Assembly: GCA_037128595.1 (NCBI GenBank)
Contig: JBAXWB010000017.1
Span: 45,208 to 109,207 of the forward strand
DNA length: 64,000 nucleotides
Reading direction: 5' to 3'
DNA from: a bacterium
GTDB taxonomy: Bacteria; Verrucomicrobiota; Kiritimatiellia; CAIKKV01; CAITUY01
Part shown: positions 35,617 to 44,647 of the stretch, one piece after another
Layout of the letters: every line of letters begins with the position of its first letter
Numbering within the stretch: position 1 is the first letter of the stretch
Program-made: the position numbers and the translations under genes
Notes under the pieces: generated by a model
Database searches by the model: none
What the model was told of the DNA's origin: nothing
Seen by the model: only the letters and a program-made list of their open reading frames with translations

Positions 35617-35841
35617 ATGGCTATGCGAGAGAACAACAGTGTAAACATGGTATCGAAGCGTCGTGTGCCTCAAGTTGAGAGCATCAAACATATTGATCCG
35701 CGCGACTACGAAATGCTGCGAAAATTCACCTCCGAACAGGGCAAGATTCTGCCTGCACGGTTGACGGGTGCGGCACCCCAGTTGCAGCGCTCAGTGGCCC
35801 GCGCGATTCGTCGTGCCCGGGTAATGGGATTGTTGCGCTAA
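35617..35841 (+). CDS. rpsR: 30S ribosomal protein S18
   Basis: A 74-residue S18 with the conserved core IDPRDYEMLRKFTSEQGKILPARLTG and the basic end RAIRRARVMGLL. AAGGAG precedes ATG 35617. No zinc cysteines, so it is a zinc-independent form. Confidence 0.96.
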   Translation: MAMRENNSVNMVSKRRVPQVESIKHIDPRDYEMLRKFTSEQGKILPARLTGAAPQLQRSVARAIRRARVMGLLR

Positions 35842-35859
35842 TATTGATAGGAGCAAATT

Positions 35860-36306
35860 ATGTCGATTGAAATGATTTTGATGCAGGACGTCAAGGATCT
35901 CGGTACGGCCGGACAAGTGGTCAAGGTGAGCGATGGGTACGCGAGAAATTACCTGGTTCCCCAGAAACTGGCAGCCGCCGTGACGGAAGGGAACCGCCGC
36001 CAACTCGCCAAACTTCAGGTGCAGCGCGAAATTGAGCGCAAGGCCGCGAAGGAAAAGGCGCTGGATCTGGCCGCAGCCATTCAAAAGGGGTCATACACCA
36101 TTCCGGTCAAGGTGGGCGAGGGCGACAAGCTCTTCGGTTCCGTGACCAGCGGGGATGTCATCAAGTTGCTGGCGGCTCAGGGGTTTGAGCTGGATAAGCA
36201 CGCGGTGGAACTTGAACCGATCAAGGAATTGGGCGCCTTTGATGTGACCGTCAAGGTCGGTGTCGATGTCGAGACCCTCATCAAGGTGTGGGTCGTGCAG
36301 GAATAG
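35860..36306 (+). CDS. rplI: 50S ribosomal protein L9
   Basis: A 148-residue L9: N-terminal domain (LMQDVKDLGTAGQVVKVSDGYARNYLVP), long connecting helix (charged, about 45-75) and C-terminal domain (LFGSVTSGDVIKLL). AGGAG before ATG 35860. It ends five bases before dnaB. Confidence 0.97.
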   Translation: MSIEMILMQDVKDLGTAGQVVKVSDGYARNYLVPQKLAAAVTEGNRRQLAKLQVQREIERKAAKEKALDLAAAIQKGSYTIPVKVGEGDKLFGSVTSGDVIKLLAAQGFELDKHAVELEPIKELGAFDVTVKVGVDVETLIKVWVVQE

Positions 36307-36311
36307 TTCCT

Positions 36312-37742
36312 ATGGCCAATGAAGCCCCTGTCTCGTCCAAGGTGACGCCTCTTGAGCGCGTTCCACCGCATAGCGAGGACGCGGAGCGGGGGGTGCTGGG
36401 GGCCGTGTTGCTCGATGCGGATAAGGTCATGGACCTTTGCATCGAACGACAATTGGCTCCCGATTCTTTTTACATCCCCGCCCATCGCGTCATATTTGAG
36501 GTCATGCTGGAGCTCGCTCATGGCGGGCGGCCTCTTGATTTGCTGACGGTGGGTGAGCGCCTGAAGAGCACCGGGCTACTGGATCGCATAGGAGGCCCCA
36601 CCACCCTCCATCGGATTGTGGATGCGACGCCTACCTCCGCCCATGCCGAATATTACATCAATATCGTCCGGGACCGGCATTTACTCCGGGAGGTGATTTC
36701 CACCTCCCGGCGGGCTGAGCAGAGCTGTTACGATCCCACGGTCGAGGCCTCCCAGGTGCTGAGTCATGTGGAGCAGGCGTTCTTCGATATCACCGCCCAT
36801 CAGCATGGGCAGATGCGTCCCTGGCCAACCATGGTGGATGAGATCATCCGCACTTTTGATAATGAGCAGAAGGGGTTCCAGGGCATTCCCACCGGGTTCA
36901 GGGACCTTGATAAAATGATCAAGGGGCTGAAGCCCGGCAATATGGTGGTGCTGGCGGCCCGGCCCTCGATGGGGAAAACGTCATTGGCCATGAACGTGGT
37001 GGAGCATGTGGCCCTGGGGAAGGCGGACCCTGAATCCCGTCCGCGGCCTGTCGGGGTGTTCAGCCTGGAAATGTCCTGTCTGGATCTCGTCAAACGCATG
37101 ATCTGCTGCCATGCTGGGGTATCCGGGCATTCGATTTCTGATGGCTTCATTTCGGCGACCAACCATGCCCACTTGATCAATGCGGCCAATCTACTGAAAC
37201 ATGCCCCTATTTTTATTGATGATAGCGCCGGGCTGGATATCATGGAGTTGCGGGCCCGCGCGCGCCGGATGAAGAGCAAACATAATGTTGAGCTCATTGT
37301 CATTGATTATCTCCAGCTCCTACGTGCGCCGGAATATTCCCGACACGGACGTCAAGTTGAAATCACCATGGTCTCCGCCGGCATCAAGGGAATGGCCAAG
37401 GAACTAGGGGTTCCCGTCCTCGTGTTGAGCCAGCTCAGTCGTGCGCCCGAAGCCCGGGGGGGTGAGGAAAAACCAAAGCTGTCGGATCTGCGTGATTCGG
37501 GATCCATTGAGCAGGATGCGGATATTGTGATGTTGTTGCGACGCCCCTGCCGGACTTCAAATGATGCGGAACGGGAAGATCGCACGCTGGCGATTGTGGA
37601 GATCGCCAAGAATCGTAACGGGCCGGCCATGGAAGAAGTCAGGATGGCGTTTGATGACGCCTTCACCCGATTCCGTGACGCGGCGCATGGCGTTGATGAA
37701 CCTGCCGTTCAGCCGGCCTATTTACATCAGGAGATCCGATGA
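36312..37742 (+). CDS. dnaB: Replicative DNA helicase
   Basis: Hexameric replicative helicase of 476 residues. The N-terminal domain is at about 1-120 (PPHSEDAERGVLGAVLLD), and the RecA-type C-terminal domain has Walker A AARPSMGKTSLAMN and Walker B LIVIDYLQLL, then SQLSRAPEARGG and SDLRDSGSIEQDADIVMLL. The stop overlaps the bamA start by ATGA, so helicase and outer-membrane assembly genes are translationally coupled, which is unusual. Confidence 0.97.
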   Translation: MANEAPVSSKVTPLERVPPHSEDAERGVLGAVLLDADKVMDLCIERQLAPDSFYIPAHRVIFEVMLELAHGGRPLDLLTVGERLKSTGLLDRIGGPTTLHRIVDATPTSAHAEYYINIVRDRHLLREVISTSRRAEQSCYDPTVEASQVLSHVEQAFFDITAHQHGQMRPWPTMVDEIIRTFDNEQKGFQGIPTGFRDLDKMIKGLKPGNMVVLAARPSMGKTSLAMNVVEHVALGKADPESRPRPVGVFSLEMSCLDLVKRMICCHAGVSGHSISDGFISATNHAHLINAANLLKHAPIFIDDSAGLDIMELRARARRMKSKHNVELIVIDYLQLLRAPEYSRHGRQVEITMVSAGIKGMAKELGVPVLVLSQLSRAPEARGGEEKPKLSDLRDSGSIEQDADIVMLLRRPCRTSNDAEREDRTLAIVEIAKNRNGPAMEEVRMAFDDAFTRFRDAAHGVDEPAVQPAYLHQEIR

Positions 37743-40081
37743 CTATGACGGTAAACCGTATCATTAAACTCGTTTTGATTGGACTCGTCATGGCGTGTCC
37801 CGCCCTGGCTGAACCGGTTGTGAAGGTGTTGAAAATCAAGACGGTGGGACCGGTCCCGGCGGATGAGCAGATGATCCGTTCCTATATTGCCGTCCGGGAA
37901 GGGGCTCCACTGAACCGGGCGGAGGTGGCCAATGATGTGCGCTCCCTGTTGGCCTCGGGAAAACTGGCGGATGTCACGGCCGAGGTGGATGTCAAGGGGG
38001 ACGGGGTGTCCCTGGTGTATGTGGTGCGCATGAAGTATAAACTGGTGAATCCAGTGCGCGTCAAAGGGAATAAAGAGCTTAGTGTCGCCAAGGTTCAGGA
38101 TATTGTGGGATTGAATCCCGGTGATTTCATCGATGATCCCACCATTGCCGCCAGGCTGGTGAAATTGACCGAGGAATACCGCAAACGGCTTTTCGCCACT
38201 GCTAAATTGGATGCGGGCATGGACCCGGTGGCCGGACAACCGGGGCAGGTCTCGCTCCTGATCAATATCCGCGAAGGGGATAAGGCGCAGATCGTCCGCT
38301 ATGAGTTCCCCGGCAGGAAATCGGTAGAAATGTCTGTCATCCGGGAGGCCATGGAGATCATGGCCTGGTACAATCCCTTAAGCTGGTTTCATAAGACCCC
38401 TTATAATGTCGAAGAGTTATCGTCGGGGTGTGAGCGGATCCGGGCGGTTTATAAAGATGCCGGCTTTCTGGATGTTGAAATCAAGCCCCCGGTGAAGCGC
38501 GAAGAGGCACCGGGACGGTATATCATCTCTGTGCCGATCCAGGAAAATCTGAAATATTCCATTTCGAAAGTCTCGATTTCCGGGGCCACCATCTATCCTG
38601 ATGCGCCGCTGTTGAAGGCCGCCGACCTCAAGATTGCCGGGGAGGCCTCCACCTCAATCATCAATAAGGCCGCCGATGCCATTCGTGACTACTATGAAAG
38701 TCGCGGGTATATGGACACCTATGTGCAGCCCAAGCTGGATCTCCGCGAGAAGGCCGGGGAAGTCGATGTCCGGTTTGTGGTGAATGAGGGCCGCCTGACC
38801 ACTGTCCGGAATGTATTGGTCCGGGGGAATAGCGTTACGAAGGATAAGGTCATCCGGCGCGAATTGCTGATCTATCCCGGGGATCAATTTGACGGCGTGC
38901 GGGTACGGACGACGGAGAACCGCCTGCGGAATCTGGGATTCTTTTCAAACGTCAATTGCGAACATGAGCCGGTCGGTACGACCAATAAAACAGACTTGGT
39001 GTTTAATGTGGAAGAGCAGCGGACGGGTCAATTCATGACCGGGGTCGGGTTCTCGAGTATTGATAAGCTCATCGGATTTGCCGAAGTCAGTCAGGGCAAC
39101 TTTGATATTAGCGGCAAGCCTTTTGTGGGGGCCGGACAGAAAATCAAACTGCGGGGAGAATTCGGGTCGACCCGGGAAGCCTACACGTTGTCATTTGTCG
39201 AGCCGTGGTTTATGGACCGGAAGCTGTCGTTGAGTGTGGACCTGTACAGTGTGAAGCAGGACGATCGTGATTATGAAGTGCTCCGGCAGGGGGGCGCGGT
39301 CGGACTGGGCGTCCCGCTATGGGGCCCCAACCGGCTGGATTTCAAGTACCGGCTGGAACAGGTTTCGACCAAGGATTCTGCAGATACCAATGCGTATGTG
39401 GTGGTGGATAGCGCTGGGGATACCAATGTGGTGTACTTTTCGGATCCCCGGCGGTTGGCCAGCTCGGTCAGCAGCACGTGGACCCGGGATACCCGGGATA
39501 ACTTCTTTGTGCCGACCCGGGGTTCAAAACTGTATACCCAGGGAACGTTTATGGGCGGGCCGTTGGGATTTGATACGGATATTTATGATCTGGAGGCGGG
39601 CGGGCAATTATATATTCCCCTGTGGTGGAAGCATGTGCTGAGTTTCCGGGGTCGCGCGGAAGTAGTCGATACTTATGGAGATATGGAGGAAGTGCCCATT
39701 ACGGAACGGTTGTTTGCGGGTGGTGCCCGAACAGTTCGAGGGTTCCGCTATCGCTGGGTGGGTACCAAGGCCGTCCGGGCGGATGGGTCACCGGATGTGC
39801 GTCCCGCCGGCGGGCAGAGTCTGGCCGTTGGCAGTGCGGAATATACCATTCCAGTGCCCGGTATTCCGAAATTCAGATTTGCCACCTTCTATGATGTCGG
39901 CAATGTATGGTATGATCCCTACGAATTTGATTTCAATAAGTATGCCGCCGGGGTCGGTATCGGGTTGCGTCTGGATATCCCGGGTTTCCCGATGCGGTTT
40001 GATTATGCCTGGCCGGTAAAGAAGGATGATCCCAGATCGAGAACTGAAAACTGGAGTTTCTCAATCGGGTATGGGTTTTAA
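37739..40081 (+). CDS. bamA: Outer membrane protein assembly factor BamA
   Basis: Outer-membrane insertase of 780 residues. A Sec signal peptide ends at about residue 25 (IGLVMACPALA). Several POTRA domains follow to about 430 (for example VRVKGNKELSVAKVQDIVGLNPGDF and VRNVLVRGNSVTKDKVIRRELLIYPGDQF). The 16-strand barrel takes the rest, with the conserved surface-loop stretch AGGARTVRGFRYR and the final-strand FSIGYGF. The translation start overlaps dnaB. Skp and lpxD follow, the usual order in diderm genomes. Confidence 0.96.
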   Translation: MTMTVNRIIKLVLIGLVMACPALAEPVVKVLKIKTVGPVPADEQMIRSYIAVREGAPLNRAEVANDVRSLLASGKLADVTAEVDVKGDGVSLVYVVRMKYKLVNPVRVKGNKELSVAKVQDIVGLNPGDFIDDPTIAARLVKLTEEYRKRLFATAKLDAGMDPVAGQPGQVSLLINIREGDKAQIVRYEFPGRKSVEMSVIREAMEIMAWYNPLSWFHKTPYNVEELSSGCERIRAVYKDAGFLDVEIKPPVKREEAPGRYIISVPIQENLKYSISKVSISGATIYPDAPLLKAADLKIAGEASTSIINKAADAIRDYYESRGYMDTYVQPKLDLREKAGEVDVRFVVNEGRLTTVRNVLVRGNSVTKDKVIRRELLIYPGDQFDGVRVRTTENRLRNLGFFSNVNCEHEPVGTTNKTDLVFNVEEQRTGQFMTGVGFSSIDKLIGFAEVSQGNFDISGKPFVGAGQKIKLRGEFGSTREAYTLSFVEPWFMDRKLSLSVDLYSVKQDDRDYEVLRQGGAVGLGVPLWGPNRLDFKYRLEQVSTKDSADTNAYVVVDSAGDTNVVYFSDPRRLASSVSSTWTRDTRDNFFVPTRGSKLYTQGTFMGGPLGFDTDIYDLEAGGQLYIPLWWKHVLSFRGRAEVVDTYGDMEEVPITERLFAGGARTVRGFRYRWVGTKAVRADGSPDVRPAGGQSLAVGSAEYTIPVPGIPKFRFATFYDVGNVWYDPYEFDFNKYAAGVGIGLRLDIPGFPMRFDYAWPVKKDDPRSRTENWSFSIGYGF

Positions 40082-40099
40082 CAGAAATAGGAGTAGCGT

Positions 40100-40681
40100 A
40101 TGAAAAAACAGATGATTGCAGGGTTGGCGCTGGTGGGGTTCATGGCAGGTGTGGCGGGAGCGGCAGAGCTTAAAATCGCCGTTGTAGACACGGCCCGGAT
40201 TCTCAAGGAGTATTACAAAACCGAACTGGCGGAGGCGCACATTCAGCAGCAGCTTGAGGATTTTTCCGCAGAACGCGACAAACTCATGGCGCAGCATAAA
40301 AAAATGAAGCAGGAATTCGAGACCCTGCGTGCTGAGGCCGAGAACAAGGCGTTGACAGAAGAAGCCCGCGAAAAAAAGAAAGAGCTGGCGGAAGAGAAGC
40401 TCACTACGGTCATTGATTTTGAAAACACCATTCGCGATAAGGCCGCCACCCGGAAAAAGGAATTGGAAGGGGAAGGTCGCAAGATCCAGGGCGAACTCGC
40501 CAAGTCAATCAAGGCGGCGATTACGGCCTGCTCCCAAAAAGGCCACTATACCCTGGTGCTGGCCGATGGCGGACTGCTCGGCAATGGCCTGGAGTCGGTG
40601 TTGTATGTGGATCCCCTGATGGATATCACCGACGAGGTTTTGAAAATTCTGAATGCCGACAAGGCCGCCTCCAAGGAGTAA
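40100..40681 (+). CDS. skp: OmpH/Skp-family periplasmic chaperone
   Basis: A 193-residue protein with a signal peptide (GLALVGFMAGVAGAA), a short beta strand (LKIAVVDTARILKEYYKT) and a long charged coiled-coil section (about 50-130, rich in E/K/A), then a closing strand segment (YTLVLADGGLL). This is the Skp layout: a trimeric chaperone holding unfolded outer-membrane proteins for BamA, encoded just upstream. AGGAG precedes the ATG. Confidence 0.92.
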   Translation: MKKQMIAGLALVGFMAGVAGAAELKIAVVDTARILKEYYKTELAEAHIQQQLEDFSAERDKLMAQHKKMKQEFETLRAEAENKALTEEAREKKKELAEEKLTTVIDFENTIRDKAATRKKELEGEGRKIQGELAKSIKAAITACSQKGHYTLVLADGGLLGNGLESVLYVDPLMDITDEVLKILNADKAASKE

Positions 40682-40687
40682 ACTTCC

Positions 40688-41719
40688 ATGACGTTTACGA
40701 TTGATGAAATTGCCGGAAAACTCGGGGGCCGGGTGCAGGGGGATGGCTCTGTAAAAATCAAGAGCGTCGCTTCGCTGATCCAGGCAGAAGCCGGTGATCT
40801 GTCCTTTCTGGGGAATCCTCGCTATCTGCCGGATATGACCAAAACACACGCCAGTGCCGTGCTGGTAAATGAGGAGTGGACGGGGACGTCGGCGGTAACC
40901 TTGATCCGGGTTAAAAGCGCGGATGCCGCCTTTGCGCAGGTGGCACTCTGGCTGGCGCGTCCGGTCATCAGCCATCAGCCGGGAATCCATCCGACGGCCG
41001 TCATTGCAGCTGATGCGAAAATCGGCAAGGACGTTACCATCGGACCCCTTTGCGTGATTGAGCCGGGGGCGGTAATAGGTGAGGGAACCGTGCTCGTGGC
41101 CCAATGCTATATCGGCCATTTTTGTGAAATCGGGCCGAAATGTCTGCTCTACCCGCAGGTGACAATACGCGAATATTGCAAGGTGGGCGCCCGGGGAATT
41201 CTGCATAACGGGGCGGTCATCGGAAGTGACGGGTTCGGTTACGTCAAGGAAGCCGGACACTGGAAGAAAATCCCGCAGGTGGGCATTGTGGTACTGGGTG
41301 ATGATGTCGAAATCGGTGCCAATACCACCATTGATCGTGCCCGTTTCGGTGAAACCCGTGTGGGCAATGGGACCAAATTGGATAATCTGGTTCAGGTTGC
41401 CCATAATGTCACCATTGGCGAGGATACCGCGATGGCGGCACAAGTCGGGATTGCGGGAAGCACGCACATTGGTGACCGCGTCCAATTAGGCGGTCAGGTA
41501 GGGGTTGCCGGGCACATCGCCATCGGGAGTGATTGTATCGTGATGGCTCAAGCCGGATTGTCCAAAGATGCACCCCCGGGATCCATTCTTTTTGGTTCTC
41601 CCGCGATGCCGGCGCGTGAGGCAAAAAAACTGCATGCCCACACGATGCGTTTGCCGGAACTGAAAGAGAAATTGGTGGCACTGGAATCCAGAATTAAACG
41701 TATTGAGGAGAGCGTATGA
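40688..41719 (+). CDS. lpxD: UDP-3-O-acylglucosamine N-acyltransferase
   Basis: A 343-residue lipid A acyltransferase. The N-terminal uridine-binding domain (LGGRVQGDGSVKIKSVASL, LSFLGNPRY) is followed by left-handed beta helix hexapeptide repeats from about 100 to 310 and a C-terminal helix. The probable catalytic histidine lies in LVQVAHNVTIG near 240. Evidence for lipopolysaccharide in this organism. Its stop overlaps the galE start (ATGA). Confidence 0.95.
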   Translation: MTFTIDEIAGKLGGRVQGDGSVKIKSVASLIQAEAGDLSFLGNPRYLPDMTKTHASAVLVNEEWTGTSAVTLIRVKSADAAFAQVALWLARPVISHQPGIHPTAVIAADAKIGKDVTIGPLCVIEPGAVIGEGTVLVAQCYIGHFCEIGPKCLLYPQVTIREYCKVGARGILHNGAVIGSDGFGYVKEAGHWKKIPQVGIVVLGDDVEIGANTTIDRARFGETRVGNGTKLDNLVQVAHNVTIGEDTAMAAQVGIAGSTHIGDRVQLGGQVGVAGHIAIGSDCIVMAQAGLSKDAPPGSILFGSPAMPAREAKKLHAHTMRLPELKEKLVALESRIKRIEESV

Positions 41720-42687
41720 AGGTGTTTTTGACTGGCGGAGCCGGATATATCGGTAGTGTAACCACGGAGTTGCTTCTCAATGAGGGACATGAGGTCGTGG
41801 TCTTCGATAACTTGGAACGGGGACATAAAGCGGCGGTGGACAAGCGGGCCAAGCTCGTGGTTGGCGATTTGCGCGATGTCGGCCAGATTCAGCGGGCGAT
41901 GAAAAATGCCAAGCCGGAGGCCGTGATGCATTTTGCAGCCTATGCGCTGGTCGGGGAGTCCATGACAGATCCCGGCATGTATTTCGCCAATAACACCACC
42001 GGGGCCACCAATCTGGTGGATGCCATGGTGAAATTTGATGTTCCCCGGATTGTGTTCTCGTCCACCTGCGCCACCTACGGGTTCCCGGATAAGATTCCGA
42101 TTACGGAGGATACGCCCCAGCGCCCGGTGAACCCCTACGGCGAAGCCAAACTGATGTTTGAAAAGGTCCTGTTGTGGTACGAAAAGATCCACAAGATTCA
42201 ACCGGTTTTCCTCAGGTATTTCAATGCCTGCGGGGCCACGGAGAAATTCGGAGAGGATCATGATCCCGAAACCCATATCATTCCGAATGTCATCAAGGTG
42301 GCTCTGAAGCAGCAGCCGCATGTGAATATTTTCGGGGATGATTACGATACGCCCGATGGAACCTGTATCCGCGACTATATTCATATTGTCGATCTGGGGC
42401 GCGCCCATATCCTCGCCCTGACCGGCAAGGCGACCGGCCCCTTCAATCTGGGAACCGGCACAGGGTTTTCGGTGCGCGAGGTCATTGATGTGGTGCGCAA
42501 GGTTACTCAGCGGGATATTCCCGAAGTGATTTCACCCCGCCGTCCGGGAGATCCGGATCGTCTGGTGGCTTCAGCCTTGAAAGCTAAAAAAATCTTAAAA
42601 TGGACTCCCCATAATTCTAATTTAAATGATATTATAGAAAGTGCGTGGGCATGGCATCAGGCCCATCCGGATGGCTACAAGAAATAA
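41716..42687 (+). CDS. galE: UDP-glucose 4-epimerase
   Basis: An extended SDR of 323 residues. Rossmann motif TGGAGYIGS at 7-15. The active site has S in FSSTCATYG and the YxxxK motif in NPYGEAKLMFEKVL, followed by LRYFNACGA and DGTCIRDYIHIVDL, a GalE signature. Translationally coupled to lpxD, so it probably supplies UDP-galactose for lipopolysaccharide. The C-terminus is of normal length. Confidence 0.94.
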   Translation: MKVFLTGGAGYIGSVTTELLLNEGHEVVVFDNLERGHKAAVDKRAKLVVGDLRDVGQIQRAMKNAKPEAVMHFAAYALVGESMTDPGMYFANNTTGATNLVDAMVKFDVPRIVFSSTCATYGFPDKIPITEDTPQRPVNPYGEAKLMFEKVLLWYEKIHKIQPVFLRYFNACGATEKFGEDHDPETHIIPNVIKVALKQQPHVNIFGDDYDTPDGTCIRDYIHIVDLGRAHILALTGKATGPFNLGTGTGFSVREVIDVVRKVTQRDIPEVISPRRPGDPDRLVASALKAKKILKWTPHNSNLNDIIESAWAWHQAHPDGYKK

Positions 42688-42732
42688 GACATGCCCGTTT
42701 AACATTGCAGACAGTAAAAGGAATCGTTGATT

Positions 42733-43761
42733 ATGAGCAAAGCATCACCTAAAACCCCCGCGGAAACCTCCACCAATTCCGCTTTGAATGCCGTTCTGGC
42801 CCAGATCCAGAAAGAGTTCGGCGACGGCGCCATCATGCGTCTCGGCGAGGCGGAAGGCCGGAAAGAAATCAGCGTCGTACCGACCGGCGCTCTCTCGTTG
42901 GACATGGCGCTGGGTGTGGGCGGGTTGCCGCGCGGCCGGGTGGTTGAAATCTTCGGACCGGAATCCTCCGGCAAGACCACGTTGACCCTGCATGTGATTG
43001 CCAACGCCCAGAAGGCGGGCGGGCTGGCAGCGTTCATCGACACCGAACATGCAATGGATCCGGGGTATGCCAAGAAGATCGGCGTGAATTTAGACGATCT
43101 GTTGGTGTCCCAGCCGGGTTCGGGGGAAGAGGCCCTCAGCATTTGTGAGACGCTGGTTCGCAGTAACGCCGTGGATGTGGTGGTGCTGGATTCCGTTGCC
43201 GCCCTCGCCCCCAAGGCGGAGTTGGATGGCGAAATCGGGGACTCGCATGTCGGACTTCAGGCCCGCCTGATGTCTCAGGCGATGCGGAAGTTGACGGCCG
43301 CCATTTCGACCTCCAAGACGCTCTGCATTTTCACCAACCAGATCCGCGAAAAAATCGGGGTCATGTTTGGAAGTCCTGAGACCACCCCGGGCGGGCGGGC
43401 ACTGAAATTCTACTCTTCGGTTCGTCTGGATATCCGGCGTATCGCGGCCATCAAGGACGCCTCCGGCAAGGTCATGGGCAACCGGACTCGTGTGAAAGTG
43501 GTGAAGAACAAGGTTGCGCCCCCGTTTGTGGAAGCGGAGTTCGACATTCTGTTTGCCCGCGGGATATGGTGGGATGGTTCTGTCATCGATAGCGCCATCG
43601 AACATGGATTGGTCGAAAAACGCGGTTCCTGGTTGTTTTATGACGGGGCTCAGTTGGGGCAGGGGCGTGAATCCGCGGCAGAAAACCTGTCGAAAGATCC
43701 CGCATTGTCCAAAAAACTCGTGGACGGTATCAAGGCGAAGGTCAGTGCGGCCCGTCTGTAA
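42733..43761 (+). CDS. recA: RecA recombinase
   Basis: Homologous recombination and SOS ATPase of 342 residues. Walker A GPESSGKT lies at 75-82. Other hallmarks are [36 protein letters not shown], the DNA-binding L2 segment ([22 protein letters not shown]) and [10 protein letters not shown] 42733 has AAGGA upstream; a TTG six bases earlier is in frame. No classical SOS box was found in the 45-base gap after galE. recX does not follow. Confidence 0.97.
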   Translation: MSKASPKTPAETSTNSALNAVLAQIQKEFGDGAIMRLGEAEGRKEISVVPTGALSLDMALGVGGLPRGRVVEIFGPESSGKTTLTLHVIANAQKAGGLAAFIDTEHAMDPGYAKKIGVNLDDLLVSQPGSGEEALSICETLVRSNAVDVVVLDSVAALAPKAELDGEIGDSHVGLQARLMSQAMRKLTAAISTSKTLCIFTNQIREKIGVMFGSPETTPGGRALKFYSSVRLDIRRIAAIKDASGKVMGNRTRVKVVKNKVAPPFVEAEFDILFARGIWWDGSVIDSAIEHGLVEKRGSWLFYDGAQLGQGRESAAENLSKDPALSKKLVDGIKAKVSAARL

Positions 43762-43775
43762 GGGAGCGTTCCGTT

Positions 43776-44123
43776 ATGGCGCTTTTGGCTTCTTATTCTG
43801 ATCCTGCGGATGCCGCGCTGGCGCTGAATGCGCTCCAGCGCGGTCAGATCCCCGTGGAGCGCCGCGTGGTGGAAGACCAGGGACTTGAGTTTGTCGAGAT
43901 GCATGTTGCAGACGACGGGTTTGATCGCGCCTGTGAGGTCATTGAAGCCCATGACGCGGAATTGATGGAGGCGCGTCAGAAAGAAGCCCACCAGCAATCC
44001 GGGTGCCCGTCCTGCGGGGCACCGGAACTGAAGCGTCGCGACGATATCGATTGCAGCGGATCCATCACTGGCATCACCTATGTGATGGAATGCCAGAAGT
44101 GCGGGAAACTCTTCCCCCGGTAG
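43776..44123 (+). CDS. DUF2007-like protein with C-terminal zinc ribbon
   Basis: A 115-residue protein. The first 65 residues resemble the DUF2007 putative signal-transducing domain (ASYSDPADAALALNALQRGQIPVERR). The C-terminal part is a zinc ribbon with CPSCG and CQKCGKLF. It lies 14 bases after recA and is likely co-transcribed. Function unknown; a link to DNA damage would be inference from position only. Confidence 0.75.
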   Translation: MALLASYSDPADAALALNALQRGQIPVERRVVEDQGLEFVEMHVADDGFDRACEVIEAHDAELMEARQKEAHQQSGCPSCGAPELKRRDDIDCSGSITGITYVMECQKCGKLFPR

Positions 44124-44137
44124 ACTTCAATTCACTT

Positions 44138-44166
44138 GAATGGAGGGCGCCGCTCCTTCGGCGCCG
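44138..44166. repeat. GGCGCC hairpin repeat, copy 1
   Basis: GGCGCCG (44146-44152) and CGGCGCC (44159-44165) pair around a 6-base loop, preceded by AATGGAG. The same arrangement occurs in reverse orientation at 63915-63946. It sits between the convergent zinc-ribbon gene and queF, where it may act as a terminator, though it lacks a T run. Confidence 0.65.
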
Positions 44167-44172
44167 GGCTTG

Positions 44173-44592
44173 CTACCGTTTTTTGCTGGCCCACTCGGCT
44201 TCGGCGCGAATGGCAATTCCACCCCGCGGATTGAAAGTACCGGTCACTTTGATGCGGCGTGGCTTGATGGCCTTGACGATATCATCCAGGATCCGGTTCA
44301 CCACTTCCTCGTGGAAGGTGTTGTGGTTGCGGAACGAGTACAGGTAAAGCTTGAGTGCTTTACTTTCCAGGCAGAGCTTATTCGGGACGTATTCGATTTT
44401 GATATGGCCAAAATCCGGCTGATCGGTGATAGGACAGCGACTGGTAAATTCAGGGCAATCGAAGCCCACCACATAGTCACGGTTGACGTAAGCATTGGGA
44501 AACGCTTCGAGCCTCGCTTTATCGGGACTGTCCGGATACCGGGTGGTGCTATGGCCCAGCAGGGTCAGTTCTTTGATGTCACGTTTGTGCAT
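44173..44592 (-). CDS. queF: NADPH-dependent 7-cyano-7-deazaguanine reductase
   Basis: Reduces preQ0 to preQ1 in queuosine synthesis. The 139-residue product is the unimodular form. Catalytic C53 and D60 are in SRCPITDQPD; the NADPH-binding QueF motif is ESKALKLY, and FHEEVVNRI follows. ATG 44592 has GGAG five bases upstream; an in-frame start at 44625 adds 11 residues that the family lacks. Last gene of the cyclase operon. Confidence 0.95.
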   Translation of the reverse strand: MHKRDIKELTLLGHSTTRYPDSPDKARLEAFPNAYVNRDYVVGFDCPEFTSRCPITDQPDFGHIKIEYVPNKLCLESKALKLYLYSFRNHNTFHEEVVNRILDDIVKAIKPRRIKVTGTFNPRGGIAIRAEAEWASKKR

Positions 44593-44647
44593 ATTTGCTC
44601 CATTTCTTTCTTCACTCTTCTGCATACTGCCCGTTGCTTTCTGCTCA

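Noticed and set aside
42688..42732. SOS box before recA
   Set aside because: No palindromic CTG-N10-CAG or GAAC-N4-GTTC pattern in the gap; other LexA types cannot be excluded.
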